Of a DNA stretch of 64,000 bases, positions 37,719-47,559 are shown one piece after another (position 1 is the first letter of the stretch; every line of letters starts with the position of its first letter). The notes beneath the pieces were generated by a model, which was not told the DNA's origin, searched no databases, and worked only from the letters and a program-made list of their open reading frames with translations. This stretch comes from Methanocorpusculum sp. (GTDB lineage: Archaea > Halobacteriota > Methanomicrobia > Methanomicrobiales > Methanocorpusculaceae), in contig DALTYD010000002.1 in assembly GCA_029986255.1 (NCBI GenBank), positions 1 to 64,000 on the forward strand, in the 5' to 3' direction. The position numbers were made by a program, and so were the translations under genes.

Positions 37719-38453
37719 TTATATTGCAGACTCTGTAACAACTCTTTCAGGACAAGTATATATAATAAAACGCAAGGATCTAGTAAAGCAAACTAAGGTT
37801 ACACCACATTCCCTTGCCATTGCAATCCCCGAATCGGTTGCTGCTGCACGCGATACCACAATTGGAATCCCAGCATTTGCAACCTTTGCAACCACACCAG
37901 CACTCACTCTCCCCGTACTACCAATGATGCAATCCTCTGGAGGCAGACCAGCAAGAACCATAAATCCAATCACCTTATCCACCGCATTATGCCTCCCAAT
38001 ATCACTCGCCACAACAACACAGCGATGACGATACCATAAGGCTGCAGAATGCAGTCCACCAGTAACCCACCAAATCTTTGTATTAAGTGCCTCACGGATC
38101 GTAAAAATTTCCTCAGGCGAAACTCGCACGCCATCCAGCACAATGTTTCGGGAAGGGTTTACAGGTGAAAATCCATTCTGTGGCATATCACATCGAAGTA
38201 TCCCCTCCACAAAAACATTTGTCCCTTCCACTCGAACCGATAAAATTCTCTCCACAACCCCTGCAGTTAGGAAAAAACCAGCACCAAGCTCTAAAAGCAT
38301 ATCGCAACTTGCTGAAATTCTTAAATAGGGTTTTCCATTCAGGAACAGAGTGATCAACCTCTCTCGTACTATAATGTCATTAACCTCTGAAAAACAACCG
38401 CCCATATATCGATATCCATTGCAAAAAGAAATCACATTTTCATTCATATCCAA
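37719..38453 (-). CDS. fdhD: FdhD-family formate dehydrogenase accessory protein
   Basis: A 244-residue FdhD-type protein, which in bacteria passes sulfur to the molybdenum or tungsten cofactor of formate dehydrogenase. Family landmarks are WWVTGGLHSAALWY (near residue 127), SDIGRHNAVDKVIG (near 149), STGRVSAGVVAK and SRAAATDSGI. The CGxCG-type sulfur-transfer motif of the E. coli protein is missing; the region before the TGG motif reads VRVSPEEIFTIREAL. It is divergent from the ycaO operon with 107 bases between the starts. Formate use would fit a Methanomicrobiales methanogen. Confidence 0.87.
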   Translation of the reverse strand: MDMNENVISFCNGYRYMGGCFSEVNDIIVRERLITLFLNGKPYLRISASCDMLLELGAGFFLTAGVVERILSVRVEGTNVFVEGILRCDMPQNGFSPVNPSRNIVLDGVRVSPEEIFTIREALNTKIWWVTGGLHSAALWYRHRCVVVASDIGRHNAVDKVIGFMVLAGLPPEDCIIGSTGRVSAGVVAKVANAGIPIVVSRAAATDSGIAMARECGVTLVCFTRSLRFIIYTCPERVVTESAI

Positions 38454-38560
38454 ATTTCACGTTGTGAATATTCATATATTAGCACGAACCTCATATAAAA
38501 GCAGTGATCGACAAAGAACGAAATCCTCAATAGTCTTCCCGATCGAACAATGAATACAAA

Positions 38561-39778
38561 ATGATAAAGCTGCAGTCATCTCCCAAAATTTACTATGGAC
38601 AGACTGAGCGAAGCAAAACACCAGAAGAAACATTGGCATTCATCGAACCACTGACAAAAATTGTCGGTATCACTCGGGTTGCAAATATCACAGATCTTGA
38701 CCGAATTAAAATCCCGGTTTACTCCTGTATTCGCCCAACTGCTGCTGATGGAGCAATTTCAGTGTACAATGGTAAGGGAGGGACAGAAACAGAGGCACGT
38801 GTCGCAGGAATCATGGAAGGAATCGAACGCTACTCTGCAGAAGCCATTCCTCACGATCTGACCATCGCATCCTACGAAAAACTTCTGCTAATGGAGGAAG
38901 CGCTCGATCCCGTCACCCTTATCCTTCCAAAAAATTTTGATCCTTATGCTGAATTACCATGGATAGATGCATGGGACATTGCCAACAACACCTCTCTCAA
39001 AGTACCGCTCTGTGCTGTTATACATCCAAACCCCAAAAAGATGCCGGCATTGTTTCGCTCCAACTCAAATGGCATTGCGTCAGGTAACACCATCGAAGAA
39101 GCAATCTTCTATGCACTCACAGAACTTATTGAACGCGACGCATGGTCACTTGTTGAGACCACTCGACTTACCGGCCCAATCATTACCGGTTTTACTGGTA
39201 TCCCAGCGGAAATACTAAAAAAATTCACGAATGCTGGAATTAAAGTTATAATTAAGGATATCACATCAGACATTGGCATCCCAACCATCGCTGCAATTGC
39301 TGATGATGTTACTCTTAAAGATCCACGCTTACTTACAATTGGTATGGGTACTCACACCAACCCAGAAATTGCTATTATCCGAGCGTTAACTGAGGTTGCC
39401 CAAAGCCGCGCAACCCAAATTCATGGTGCACGGGAGGATACAACCCTCGCAGAGTTTCGTGAGATGATAGGATATGAACGTGTCAAGAGGATGAATGCCC
39501 ACTGGTTCCATGAGGGGGATACACGCGATATATCCGAAATTGATGGTTGTGCAACATCAGACTTTCAGACAGATATTTTGGCAATCATCGACCGACTGCA
39601 GGCAGCAGGTCTGGATCGCATACTAATTGCCAATATGACTAATCCCAAACTAGGTGTGCCAGTAGTCCGCGGAATAGTACCAGGCCTTGAATGCTTTTCG
39701 ATTGACAATGAACGAAGGGGTAGAAGGTGCATTGATGCCGAATATCGTCGTTTTCATAGGTCCAAGCCTACCAATTGA
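38561..39778 (+). CDS. ycaO: YcaO-type McrA-glycine thioamidation protein (methanogenesis marker 1)
   Basis: ATP-dependent YcaO enzyme that, with TfuA, converts a glycine backbone amide of McrA (methyl-coenzyme M reductase alpha subunit) to a thioamide. It has 405 residues. The family ATP-binding segments are visible: EARVAGIMEGIERYSAEA near residue 83, SNSNGIASGNTIEEAIFYAL and TELIERDAW near 170-195, and GMGTHTNPEIAIIRALTEVA near 265. It overlaps tfuA by 44 bases in another frame and heads a five-gene operon with sulfur-carrier genes. Confidence 0.93.
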   Translation: MIKLQSSPKIYYGQTERSKTPEETLAFIEPLTKIVGITRVANITDLDRIKIPVYSCIRPTAADGAISVYNGKGGTETEARVAGIMEGIERYSAEAIPHDLTIASYEKLLLMEEALDPVTLILPKNFDPYAELPWIDAWDIANNTSLKVPLCAVIHPNPKKMPALFRSNSNGIASGNTIEEAIFYALTELIERDAWSLVETTRLTGPIITGFTGIPAEILKKFTNAGIKVIIKDITSDIGIPTIAAIADDVTLKDPRLLTIGMGTHTNPEIAIIRALTEVAQSRATQIHGAREDTTLAEFREMIGYERVKRMNAHWFHEGDTRDISEIDGCATSDFQTDILAIIDRLQAAGLDRILIANMTNPKLGVPVVRGIVPGLECFSIDNERRGRRCIDAEYRRFHRSKPTN

Positions 39779-40373
39779 CGATGCAAAACAAATTCTTCCA
39801 GACGCCGAATATCTTCCCCCTGCAAAGCGGGGTGATTTCACAGACGCTGTTCGAATTGGAGTGAAAACTATCGTTTTAATTGACGGTGTCTTTTTTCAGG
39901 ACCGAGCGGTAGGTCACCGTGAGATTCTGACCGCACTGAGAACAGGCATCTCAGTGTACGGTGCATCCTCAATGGGAGCTCTCCGGGCATCTGAAATGGA
40001 CACATTTGGTATGATTGGGATTGGCGAAATTTATCATTGGTACCGTGATGGAATTATCAATGCCGATGATGAAGTGAGCCTCGTCTATAATCCAGAAACA
40101 GGCGCAGTACTTTCCGAACCGATGGTCAATATACGAGCAACATTGAAAAAAGCACGAGTAGAAAAGATAATCAATGAAGCAGAGGAAATAGAATTACTTC
40201 GTACCTGCAAAGCAATCTATTATCCTGAACGGACCTATCGACGTGTTCTCCGTGAGGCAAAAATTCCCGACAAAATGAAGAAAAAACTCTTCATATGGAT
40301 TAAAATCAATGCAATTGATCAGAAACGACAAGATGCAATTGCCTGCCTAAACGCAGTGAGAGATACTACATGA
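39735..40373 (+). CDS. tfuA: TfuA-like thioamidation partner
   Basis: TfuA-core protein, the partner of YcaO in McrA thioamidation, thought to recruit or deliver sulfide. I choose the ATG at 39735 (MPNIVVFIGPSLP), giving 212 residues. Family motifs are VFIGPSLP, LPPAKRGDF near 33, LIDGVFFQDRAVGHREIL near 55 and YGASSMGALRASEM near 83. The frame extends 48 bases further upstream, still inside ycaO. The stop overlaps the next gene by four bases. Confidence 0.92.
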   Translation: MPNIVVFIGPSLPIDDAKQILPDAEYLPPAKRGDFTDAVRIGVKTIVLIDGVFFQDRAVGHREILTALRTGISVYGASSMGALRASEMDTFGMIGIGEIYHWYRDGIINADDEVSLVYNPETGAVLSEPMVNIRATLKKARVEKIINEAEEIELLRTCKAIYYPERTYRRVLREAKIPDKMKKKLFIWIKINAIDQKRQDAIACLNAVRDTT

Positions 40374-41080
40374 ATGAACGCTATGTACGCCAAATCCCTA
40401 TGATTGGAGTAACGGGGCAGAAAAAACTAGAAGAAGCGACTGTCTTTCTTGCAGGTTGTGGCGGCCTAGGATCTCCGATCGCTTTCTACCTTGCCGCCGC
40501 AGGTATTGGACATCTCCGCATCGCTGATGGTGATGCTGTCGATATGAGCAATCTCAACCGACAGATATTACATCGGCCCGATAGAATTGGGATGTCGAAG
40601 GCTAGATCCGCGAAACTAACATTAGAATCCTTCAATCCAGATATTAAAATAACAGAGTTTTCCTCGATTGTAGATGAAAAAACTGCTTCGCACATGATAG
40701 GAGATGCTGATATCATTGTGGATGCCATGGACAACTTCAATACAAGATATGTCTTAAATGAAATATCCCATGTACAAGAAATACCTCTGGTACATGGAGG
40801 TGTTGCCGGATTTACGGGTCAAGCAACACTGATAATTCCTAAAAAGACTGCATGCCTCTCTTGCATATTTCCAGATGCAAAAACAACAACAAGTACACCA
40901 ATATTGGGCACAACTGCCGGAGTCATAGGATCGATTGAAGCAGAAGAAACCATCAAATACTTAACCAATACCGGAGATACACTCGCCGGAAAACTTCTGC
41001 TATGGGACGGAACAATAAACAGAACAGATATATTTACCGTGAAAAAGAGCAAAAACTGTCCAATATGCTCAAAAACATAA
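40370..41080 (+). CDS. E1-like adenylating enzyme (ThiF/MoeB/HesA family)
   Basis: ATP-dependent activator of a ubiquitin-like sulfur carrier, 236 residues. The nucleotide loop is AGCGGLGSPIAFYLAAAG (near 28), followed by ADGDAVDMSNLNRQ and RIGMSKA. The zinc site has paired cysteines ACLSC and NCPIC. The position of the catalytic cysteine in ThiF/MoeB relatives is occupied by Thr/Ser in TTTSTPILG, so it probably makes an acyl-adenylate without a covalent thioester step, as reported for MoeB. Its carrier is probably the MoaD-like protein encoded next. It could serve molybdopterin, thioamide or both. Confidence 0.92.
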   Translation: MNERYVRQIPMIGVTGQKKLEEATVFLAGCGGLGSPIAFYLAAAGIGHLRIADGDAVDMSNLNRQILHRPDRIGMSKARSAKLTLESFNPDIKITEFSSIVDEKTASHMIGDADIIVDAMDNFNTRYVLNEISHVQEIPLVHGGVAGFTGQATLIIPKKTACLSCIFPDAKTTTSTPILGTTAGVIGSIEAEETIKYLTNTGDTLAGKLLLWDGTINRTDIFTVKKSKNCPICSKT

Positions 41081-41092
41081 GAAGGAAAGAAC

Positions 41093-41371
41093 ATGATTGA
41101 AGTAACAATTCTTGCATTTGCAAAATTTCGAGAAAGATTTGGAGAGAAAAATACGGTCACAGTCTCAAACGGAGAGACAGTGCTATCAGTTCTTCACACT
41201 TTTGCGGAGACGCTGCCTTCAGCACGAGATGAACTCTTCGAAGGGAGACAGCTGCGCAGGCATGTGATCCTGATGTACAATCGAGAACGAATCGATGCCA
41301 ACGATGCAGAAGAAATTATCGTCGCCAATGGAGATGAAATTGTGATTTATCCACCTGTTTCGGGAGGGTAG
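41093..41371 (+). CDS. MoaD/ThiS-family sulfur carrier protein
   Basis: A 92-residue beta-grasp protein ending in the required di-glycine (PPVSGG), where sulfur is loaded as a thiocarboxylate after adenylation. It lies between the E1-like gene and moaE, so it is at least the small subunit of molybdopterin synthase. Because the same operon encodes YcaO and TfuA, it could also provide sulfur for McrA thioamidation; that is inference. Confidence 0.9.
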   Translation: MIEVTILAFAKFRERFGEKNTVTVSNGETVLSVLHTFAETLPSARDELFEGRQLRRHVILMYNRERIDANDAEEIIVANGDEIVIYPPVSGG

Positions 41372-41376
41372 GATAA

Positions 41377-41793
41377 ATGACCATATCTGTTCAAAAAGAA
41401 GATATTGATATTATCAAACTGATTGCAGCATCCCAAACACACGCAGATGGTGTGCAACTAGTGTTCATCGGTCGAGTTCGAGATGATGGTATGGATGAAC
41501 TTGAGATCGAAGCATTTGTACCTGCTGCAGAAAAAGATATTACTGACATTGCAACGGAAGCAAAAAAGCAGTTTCATTTAAATTCAGTAGATATTGTGCA
41601 CAGATATGGACGCCTCAAACTAGGGGAGACTATCGTGGTGATCATCGTGAGAGCATCCCATCGATCAGAGGCGTATTATGGGTCACGCTACATCATTGAA
41701 CAACTAAAAAAACGGGCTCCTATCTGGAAACAAGAAATCAAAAACAATAAAAAAGGTGCATGGGTGCACGACATAGAAGACCATTATAACTGA
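41377..41793 (+). CDS. moaE: Molybdopterin synthase catalytic subunit
   Basis: MoaE, 138 residues, uses the MoaD thiocarboxylate to put the dithiolene into cyclic pyranopterin monophosphate. The conserved SHRSEAYYGSRYIIEQLKKR and APIWKQE stretches near residues 99-124 contain the active-site lysines. It closes the five-gene operon. Formylmethanofuran and formate dehydrogenases of methanogens need this cofactor. Confidence 0.93.
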   Translation: MTISVQKEDIDIIKLIAASQTHADGVQLVFIGRVRDDGMDELEIEAFVPAAEKDITDIATEAKKQFHLNSVDIVHRYGRLKLGETIVVIIVRASHRSEAYYGSRYIIEQLKKRAPIWKQEIKNNKKGAWVHDIEDHYN

Positions 41794-42205
41794 CTATTAA
41801 AAAGATTAGACACAGTTCTGTGGAATTAAAAATGAACTGAAAATCTTTCCTTCCCACAGACCTGAGAACTAGAGCATTGAAAGATGAAAAGCAACAAAAT
41901 ATACGTGGACAAGTACCAAAAACACAGCATATTCGATGCTTTAGTGAAAAAAAACTGCAAGCGGCAGGAGAAAAACTCAGTTATTCATTAAACCAAAGTG
42001 GGATGAAAAATTCAAATACATACCCAAGAGAGCACGGCACACTCAATTGAAATCAAAGTCGGATATAAACCCGTAAAAGCAATCAAATAGAGAAAAGTAA
42101 ACTTATTTTTATTTTGATGAGATTTAATATGTGAATGGTTGACAATAAGGAGGGAATGATTTATGCCTCACATTAGAAATATCAAGTTCAACAAATAGTA
42201 GAAGT
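41794..42205. other. Spacer without a recognisable gene
   Basis: AT-rich, no family-like open frame, no RNA gene. An AGGAGG sequence near 42149 precedes a short ATG frame (42163) that ends within a few codons, so it may belong to a leader of the ilvE transcript. Confidence 0.5.
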
Positions 42206-43069
42206 ATGTTAGTGTATATCAATGGAAAATTTGTCCTTGAAGAACAGGCAACGATCTCCATTTTTGATCACGGATTTTTATACGGAGATGGCGTATTTGA
42301 AGGTATTCGAGCATACAATGGTCGAGTATTTTGCTTGAAGGAACACGTGGATAGACTCTTTGACTCAGCAAAAGCAATTGATCTGATTCCACCCATAACC
42401 AAAGAGGAAATGACCGAGATAGTCAAAGAAACATTACGCAAGAACAATCTAAAAAATGCCTACATTCGCCCGATCATTAGTCGAGGAGTGGGATCAATGG
42501 GCCTAGATCCTCACCGATGTGAAAAGCCAACTGTCATCTGTATGGCATCAGAATGGAGTGCAATGTATGGTAACCTCTATGAAAAAGGACTAACAGCAGT
42601 AACAGTATGTGTCCGCCGTAATACACCTGATTCACTTCCTCCAAATATTAAATCCTTGAACTATCTCAATAACATCCTTGGAAAAATTGAAGCAAACTAT
42701 AAAGGTGGTGATGAGGCAATCTTTCTGGATCATACCGGAAAACTTGCAGAAGGATCCGGAGACAATATCTATCTTGTAAAGAACGGCAAGCTCTATACTC
42801 CATCGACCATCAACAACCTAAAAGGAATCACACGTCACGTACTTCTAAAATTACTAGACAAACTTAAAATCCCTTATGAAATCTGTGATCTTGGTCTGTT
42901 CGATCTCTACACTGCTGATGAGATTTTAGTATCAGGAACAGCAGCCGAAATCTGTGCAATCACCAAAATTGATGGCAGAATGATTGGTGACGGAAAACCA
43001 GGCATGGTGTACCGTAAACTAGTTCCTGCATTCCTGGAAATCACAAAAAACGAGGGTGATATATACTAA
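42206..43069 (+). CDS. ilvE: Branched-chain amino acid aminotransferase
   Basis: PLP-dependent fold-type IV aminotransferase, 287 residues, for the last step of leucine, isoleucine and valine synthesis. Family segments: [20 protein letters not shown] (residues 21-40), the PLP lysine in [16 protein letters not shown] (near 152), [13 protein letters not shown] (near 190) and [12 protein letters not shown] near 250. A single gene followed by tRNA-Glu. Confidence 0.94.
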   Translation: MLVYINGKFVLEEQATISIFDHGFLYGDGVFEGIRAYNGRVFCLKEHVDRLFDSAKAIDLIPPITKEEMTEIVKETLRKNNLKNAYIRPIISRGVGSMGLDPHRCEKPTVICMASEWSAMYGNLYEKGLTAVTVCVRRNTPDSLPPNIKSLNYLNNILGKIEANYKGGDEAIFLDHTGKLAEGSGDNIYLVKNGKLYTPSTINNLKGITRHVLLKLLDKLKIPYEICDLGLFDLYTADEILVSGTAAEICAITKIDGRMIGDGKPGMVYRKLVPAFLEITKNEGDIY

Positions 43070-43100
43070 TTATCTCACAATAGAAAAAAATAACAATATT

Positions 43101-43110
43101 TTTATATATA
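43101..43110 (+). promoter_or_regulatory. TATA box of tRNA-Glu
   Basis: TTTATATATA lies 43 bases before the mature tRNA 5' end, so with a start about 25 bases downstream the pre-tRNA would have a leader of some 15-20 bases. Confidence 0.6.
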
Positions 43111-43152
43111 AAACAACATAACTAGTAAAAAATACTGTAAAGCAGTGATTGG

Positions 43153-43225
43153 GCTGATATAGTGTAGAGGCCAATCATGCTGGCCTTTCACGCCAGCGAC
43201 TCGGGTTCGAATCCCGATATCAGCA
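43153..43225 (+). tRNA. tRNA-Glu (anticodon TTC)
   Basis: A 73-base tRNA with acceptor stem GCTGATA/TATCAGC, discriminator A, anticodon stem CTGGC/GCCAG around CTTTCAC (anticodon TTC), and T arm CGGGTTCGAATCCCG. CCA is not encoded. Besides translation, its charged form is the substrate of GluTR (hemA) encoded in this window and of the Glu-to-Gln amidotransferase route that uses the related tRNA-Gln. Confidence 0.95.
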
Positions 43226-44341
43226 CTACTTATTGAAGATTATTTTTTGAATATTAATGATATTTATATTTCAAAATATCGATGAAAATATTATATTCTC
43301 ATGGATATTTTTAATTCAGGAGATGCGTTGAAACCTACAAATAAATTATTATTGAGATAAAGAGAATAATGTCAAAACAATGATAGCGATAAGAAAGCAT
43401 AAACAATTGCATAATATTTGAGTCAGTAATTGTGGAGAAAGAATATTCAAACATATATAGGTCATTTTTCAGAAAAGATCATATTAGTAAGACAAATGGG
43501 TATCCATATCAAATAAGTAGTCCAATATGATAGAAACATATATAGTGTCGCACTTGAAAAGATGTGCTCTGGCAGGAATAAACTCAGAGAACTGAATAAA
43601 ACGAGTTAACACTCCCAAACTGGGTGAGGTGGAGAATAAAACTATCGATAATTTGTAGTTTGAATAGAGATACTCACGGAATATTATTTGATACACAAAT
43701 GAGTCAATCAAACCAAACACTCAAAAATATCATTCCAAACCTGGAGAAGAGCATTCATTTCAAAATAAGGGTTGTTAATTGGTGTACTGAATCTTTCATC
43801 TAAAAAAATAAAAATCAAGATATAGTAAAATCTTAAAATTAAGATGGACAAAAGAAAATTTTTTCAAAGGAATATAAATATCAATGAGTGATCAACTTCG
43901 AAAATTTTCAGATCTCGACATATGTATATAATAACGCAATAGCAAAAAGCGAGATAAAATAAGATCAAACTTCAGCAAGATGCCCGATATCTGATATATG
44001 TCGAATATCCGAACTATGCGACAATGAGAGTGTCAAAAAATCAGAAGCGCACAATACTTTGAAAAGAGGAAAATTGGGGAAAATCACAGATAAAGAGCAC
44101 CAAGGAATATCATATGACGATGAGGGAGAGAGAGTTAACTAGACAACATATAATTTCAATATTGTTTAACATAGATAATATACCCAACATAATATTACTA
44201 AAAAGAGATTAGATCTCTTCTTTTGAAGAGATAATGCTGACACGAACGATGGAATCTTTATGAGAAGTTTGAGATTAAAAAGGATGGCTCATTTGAAAGG
44301 AATTATTATGTTGCTTCCACTCTAACGTATAATGGTTCTTC
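43226..44341. other. 1.1 kb spacer without a recognisable gene
   Basis: AT-rich and rich in stops in all frames. A 78-codon minus-strand frame (43484-43720) has no family features or start signal. No repeats of note or RNA genes were seen. It may be decayed coding DNA like that at 1-1655. Confidence 0.5.
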
Positions 44342-47080
44342 ATGCTTGAAAATGAATATCAGCTTGAATATTTCAATCGGGAAGGCTTCATCCGCAAAAT
44401 ATGTAAAAAATGTGGAATGCCGTTCTGGACCAGAGACCCAGAACGTAATGTTTGTGGCGACACTCCCTGTGAACCATACCAGTTTATTGGCAACCCCATG
44501 TTTACCAAACACAGTGTGGAAGAGATGCGAGAAGCCTACCTCTCTTACTTCGTGAGGAATGGACACACTCGTCTCAATCGATACCCAGTTGCCGCACGAT
44601 GGCGAGATGATATTTATCTGACCATTGCATCCATTGCCGACTTCCAACCGTACGTCACAAGTGGAATTTGCCCTCCACCAGCAAACCCAATCACGATCTC
44701 ACAACCATGCATCAGACTCAATGATCTTGACAACGTAGGTCGATCAGGGCGTCATTTCACCTGTTTTGAAATGATGGCACATCATGCCTTCAACACTGAT
44801 GAACATCAGGTGTACTGGAAAGATCATTGTGTAGAACTGTGCAGCGGTTTTATAGAATCAATCGGGGGCGAGCTATCCAACATCACATTCAAAGAAAACC
44901 CGTGGTTCGGAGGGGGAAACGCTGGGGCAAGCGTTGAAGTGTTAATGGGTGGACTTGAAATTGCAACACTCGTCTTCATGAATCTATCACAAAAAAAGTC
45001 CAACAAGCCCCCAATTACGATCGATGGCAAGGACTACTATGAAATGACACTCCAGATTGTGGACACAGGATATGGTCTTGAACGATTTGCCTGGGTATCA
45101 CAAGGAACACCAACAGCATATGATGCAGTCTTCCCAGAGATGATATCTCACCTTTTAAACGCCGCAGGTATGGAAGATCGCCTTGATAATCCGGAATTTG
45201 AACATATTCTTGGCATGAACGCAAGATTTTCAGGACTTATGGATATTCATGGTGAGAAATTGCGCAATCTAAGGGAAAAAGTGGCTAATGCAACAGGGAT
45301 TTCCATAAAAAAACTCGAAGAACTGGTTGTTCCAATGGAAAACATCTATGCACTATGTGATCATACTCGCTGCTTGGCCTACATGCTTGGAGACTTAATT
45401 GTACCATCCAATGTTCGCGAAGGTTACCTTGCACGCCTTGTTCTGCGCCGATGTATCAGAATGATGCAGGAAGAAGGTATTAACGTGGATCTTAGTGATC
45501 TTATAGTGGCACAAATGAAAAAAATTGGACTATCACAATTTGAACAAGAACCATCTATTGTCCACGAGATCATCAATAGAGAAGTTGAAAAGTACGATGC
45601 AACCATTGAGCGCGGTACGCGTACAGTGCAACGCATCGGTCATACCTATGCTAAGAAGAACCAACCAGTCCCACTCGAAGAGCTGATAAGACTCTACGAT
45701 TCCCATGGTATTCCAGTAGATTTGATGGGCAAAATTCTAACCGAAACTGATGTGAAATTTGAAATTCCTGATGATTTTGACTCACAAATAGCTGAAATAC
45801 ACTCAGAAAACAAGATCATTAAGCAGAAACATTCGCTATCCAAATACATAGAACGCATTTCCAGCCTTCCAGAAACCCGGAAAAGTTATTATGAACGACC
45901 CACTGACATGGAATTTGAGGCAACAGTTGTGGATGTCGTTGATGACTTCGTAATTCTCGATCACACGCTCTTCTATCCAGAGGGCGGAGGGCAACCATCA
46001 GATACAGGAACATTTATTACAAAAGATATTATGATCCGAGTGGACGATGTGACAAAATCAAACGATGTAATCCTACACAAGGTTCATAGTCTCGGACTCA
46101 AACGCGGTGATCGAGTAAAAGGAGTTGTTGATGAGGAACGACGATGGGCGCTCATGCGTCATCACTCAGGAACACACGTAATTCTACGGGCAACAAAAGA
46201 GGTGCTTGGGCCACATATCCATCAGGCAGGATCTCAGCTCTCAACAGATCTCGCACGATTAGATGTACGACACTATACCCATATAACACAAGAACAACTC
46301 AAACAAATTGAGATCGTAGCAAATCGCCTGGTCATGGAAAACCTACCCATTCTAATTAAGATTGAAAATCGCACAAAAGCTGAACAAAAATTTGGGTTCT
46401 CACTCTATCAAGGAGGGATACCTCCAGGTAAAGACATCCGCATCGTTCAGATGAGTGCTGAGGTACAAGCATGTGCCGGTACACACTGCCAAAGCACAGG
46501 AGAGATCGGACCAATCAAACTTCTACGTCTTGAACACATCCAAGATGGGGTGGAGCGGATCGAGTTTGCCTCAGGATTTGCTGCTTTAGATGCAATGCAG
46601 CATATTCAAACACTCCTAAATATTTCCGCAGAGACCCTATCAGTACAGACTGAAAATCTACCGTCAACGGTAGAACGATTCTTTGTCGAGTGGAAAGAAC
46701 AGCGCAAAGAGATCGAACGTTTGCAAGAGAAGATAGCCGAATTAGAACTTTCACATCTTAAAGGAGTAGAGATAAATGGGGTAGAGGTCATCATCAAACA
46801 GATGGATGTCTCGCGCAAAGAACTTCTCACGATTGCCGAAGCAATTTCTGCGCGAGGAGGAGTTGCAGTGTTGATTACCACCATCGATGGGATTGGAGTT
46901 GTCGCAGCGTCAGGAAATACTAATAAAATCCATGCAGGAAAACTTGTTTCAACAATTTGTGCTGAATTAGGAGGAAAAGGTGGCGGAAAAGAAAATCTCG
47001 CACAAGGGGCTGGAAATGATATAACAAAGATTAAAACTGCAATGGACACGGCAAACGCTTTTATCAGAGAACAACTCTGA
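44342..47080 (+). CDS. alaS: Alanyl-tRNA synthetase (archaeal type)
   Basis: Charges tRNA(Ala) with alanine and clears mischarged serine or glycine. The 912-residue archaeal form has the N-terminal zinc-like segment CKKCGMPFWTRDPERNVCGD, the class II catalytic core (RHFTCFEMMAHHAF, GGGNAGASVEVL), an editing domain (RHHSGTHVI near 600, CAGTHCQSTGEIG near 715) and the C-terminal oligomerisation domain with a Gly-rich GGKGGGKENLAQG. The start ATG at 44342 matches family alignment. No Shine-Dalgarno sequence is apparent. Confidence 0.96.
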   Translation: MLENEYQLEYFNREGFIRKICKKCGMPFWTRDPERNVCGDTPCEPYQFIGNPMFTKHSVEEMREAYLSYFVRNGHTRLNRYPVAARWRDDIYLTIASIADFQPYVTSGICPPPANPITISQPCIRLNDLDNVGRSGRHFTCFEMMAHHAFNTDEHQVYWKDHCVELCSGFIESIGGELSNITFKENPWFGGGNAGASVEVLMGGLEIATLVFMNLSQKKSNKPPITIDGKDYYEMTLQIVDTGYGLERFAWVSQGTPTAYDAVFPEMISHLLNAAGMEDRLDNPEFEHILGMNARFSGLMDIHGEKLRNLREKVANATGISIKKLEELVVPMENIYALCDHTRCLAYMLGDLIVPSNVREGYLARLVLRRCIRMMQEEGINVDLSDLIVAQMKKIGLSQFEQEPSIVHEIINREVEKYDATIERGTRTVQRIGHTYAKKNQPVPLEELIRLYDSHGIPVDLMGKILTETDVKFEIPDDFDSQIAEIHSENKIIKQKHSLSKYIERISSLPETRKSYYERPTDMEFEATVVDVVDDFVILDHTLFYPEGGGQPSDTGTFITKDIMIRVDDVTKSNDVILHKVHSLGLKRGDRVKGVVDEERRWALMRHHSGTHVILRATKEVLGPHIHQAGSQLSTDLARLDVRHYTHITQEQLKQIEIVANRLVMENLPILIKIENRTKAEQKFGFSLYQGGIPPGKDIRIVQMSAEVQACAGTHCQSTGEIGPIKLLRLEHIQDGVERIEFASGFAALDAMQHIQTLLNISAETLSVQTENLPSTVERFFVEWKEQRKEIERLQEKIAELELSHLKGVEINGVEVIIKQMDVSRKELLTIAEAISARGGVAVLITTIDGIGVVAASGNTNKIHAGKLVSTICAELGGKGGGKENLAQGAGNDITKIKTAMDTANAFIREQL

Positions 47081-47559
47081 TATCTTTTTGTTTCAAAGAA
47101 TTTTTGATACATTACTGTTCGCAGGATAAAATGTGCTGAGCAGTAAACCATATTATTAGACTCGGAGCAGTCATTTCAAAAGTGGATAGCACCAGATTTT
47201 TACCATTTTTCAAGCGTATAATATAAACAGGATCCACATTTACTCAACATCCATAAATGGCAGTTGAGTTGCAAATTATATAGAGGTATCTCAAAGATGG
47301 ATGGAAAACATATGGAACACACAATTCTGCAATAAAAACACAACATGCTCTGAAAATGAAATTGATGCGAGACTTTCATGAAGGTATTCAAAACACACAA
47401 GAACATATTTTTTTCAAAAAATACATGAGATATGGGGACTTATGAGAAAGTTAAAAAAGAATAGGGTACGCTGAACTCAAGATTAAACAGAGTAACAGTT
47501 CGACACAACGCATTCACAAAAAGTATTTCAACCACACAACAAATGATTAAGGAGAATAT
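47081..47559. other. Spacer without a recognisable gene
   Basis: Begins with a short T5 run just after alaS that may end its transcript. No gene, RNA or repeat was found before the Shine-Dalgarno sequence (AAGGAG) of the next gene. Confidence 0.5.

Noticed and set aside
43484..43720. 78-codon minus-strand frame in the 1.1 kb gap after tRNA-Glu
   Set aside because: No family-like motif, no Shine-Dalgarno sequence and isolated in a region with dense stops on both sides.
44306..44647. 113-codon minus-strand frame across the alaS start
   Set aside because: Antisense to conserved alaS sequence with no motif of its own.
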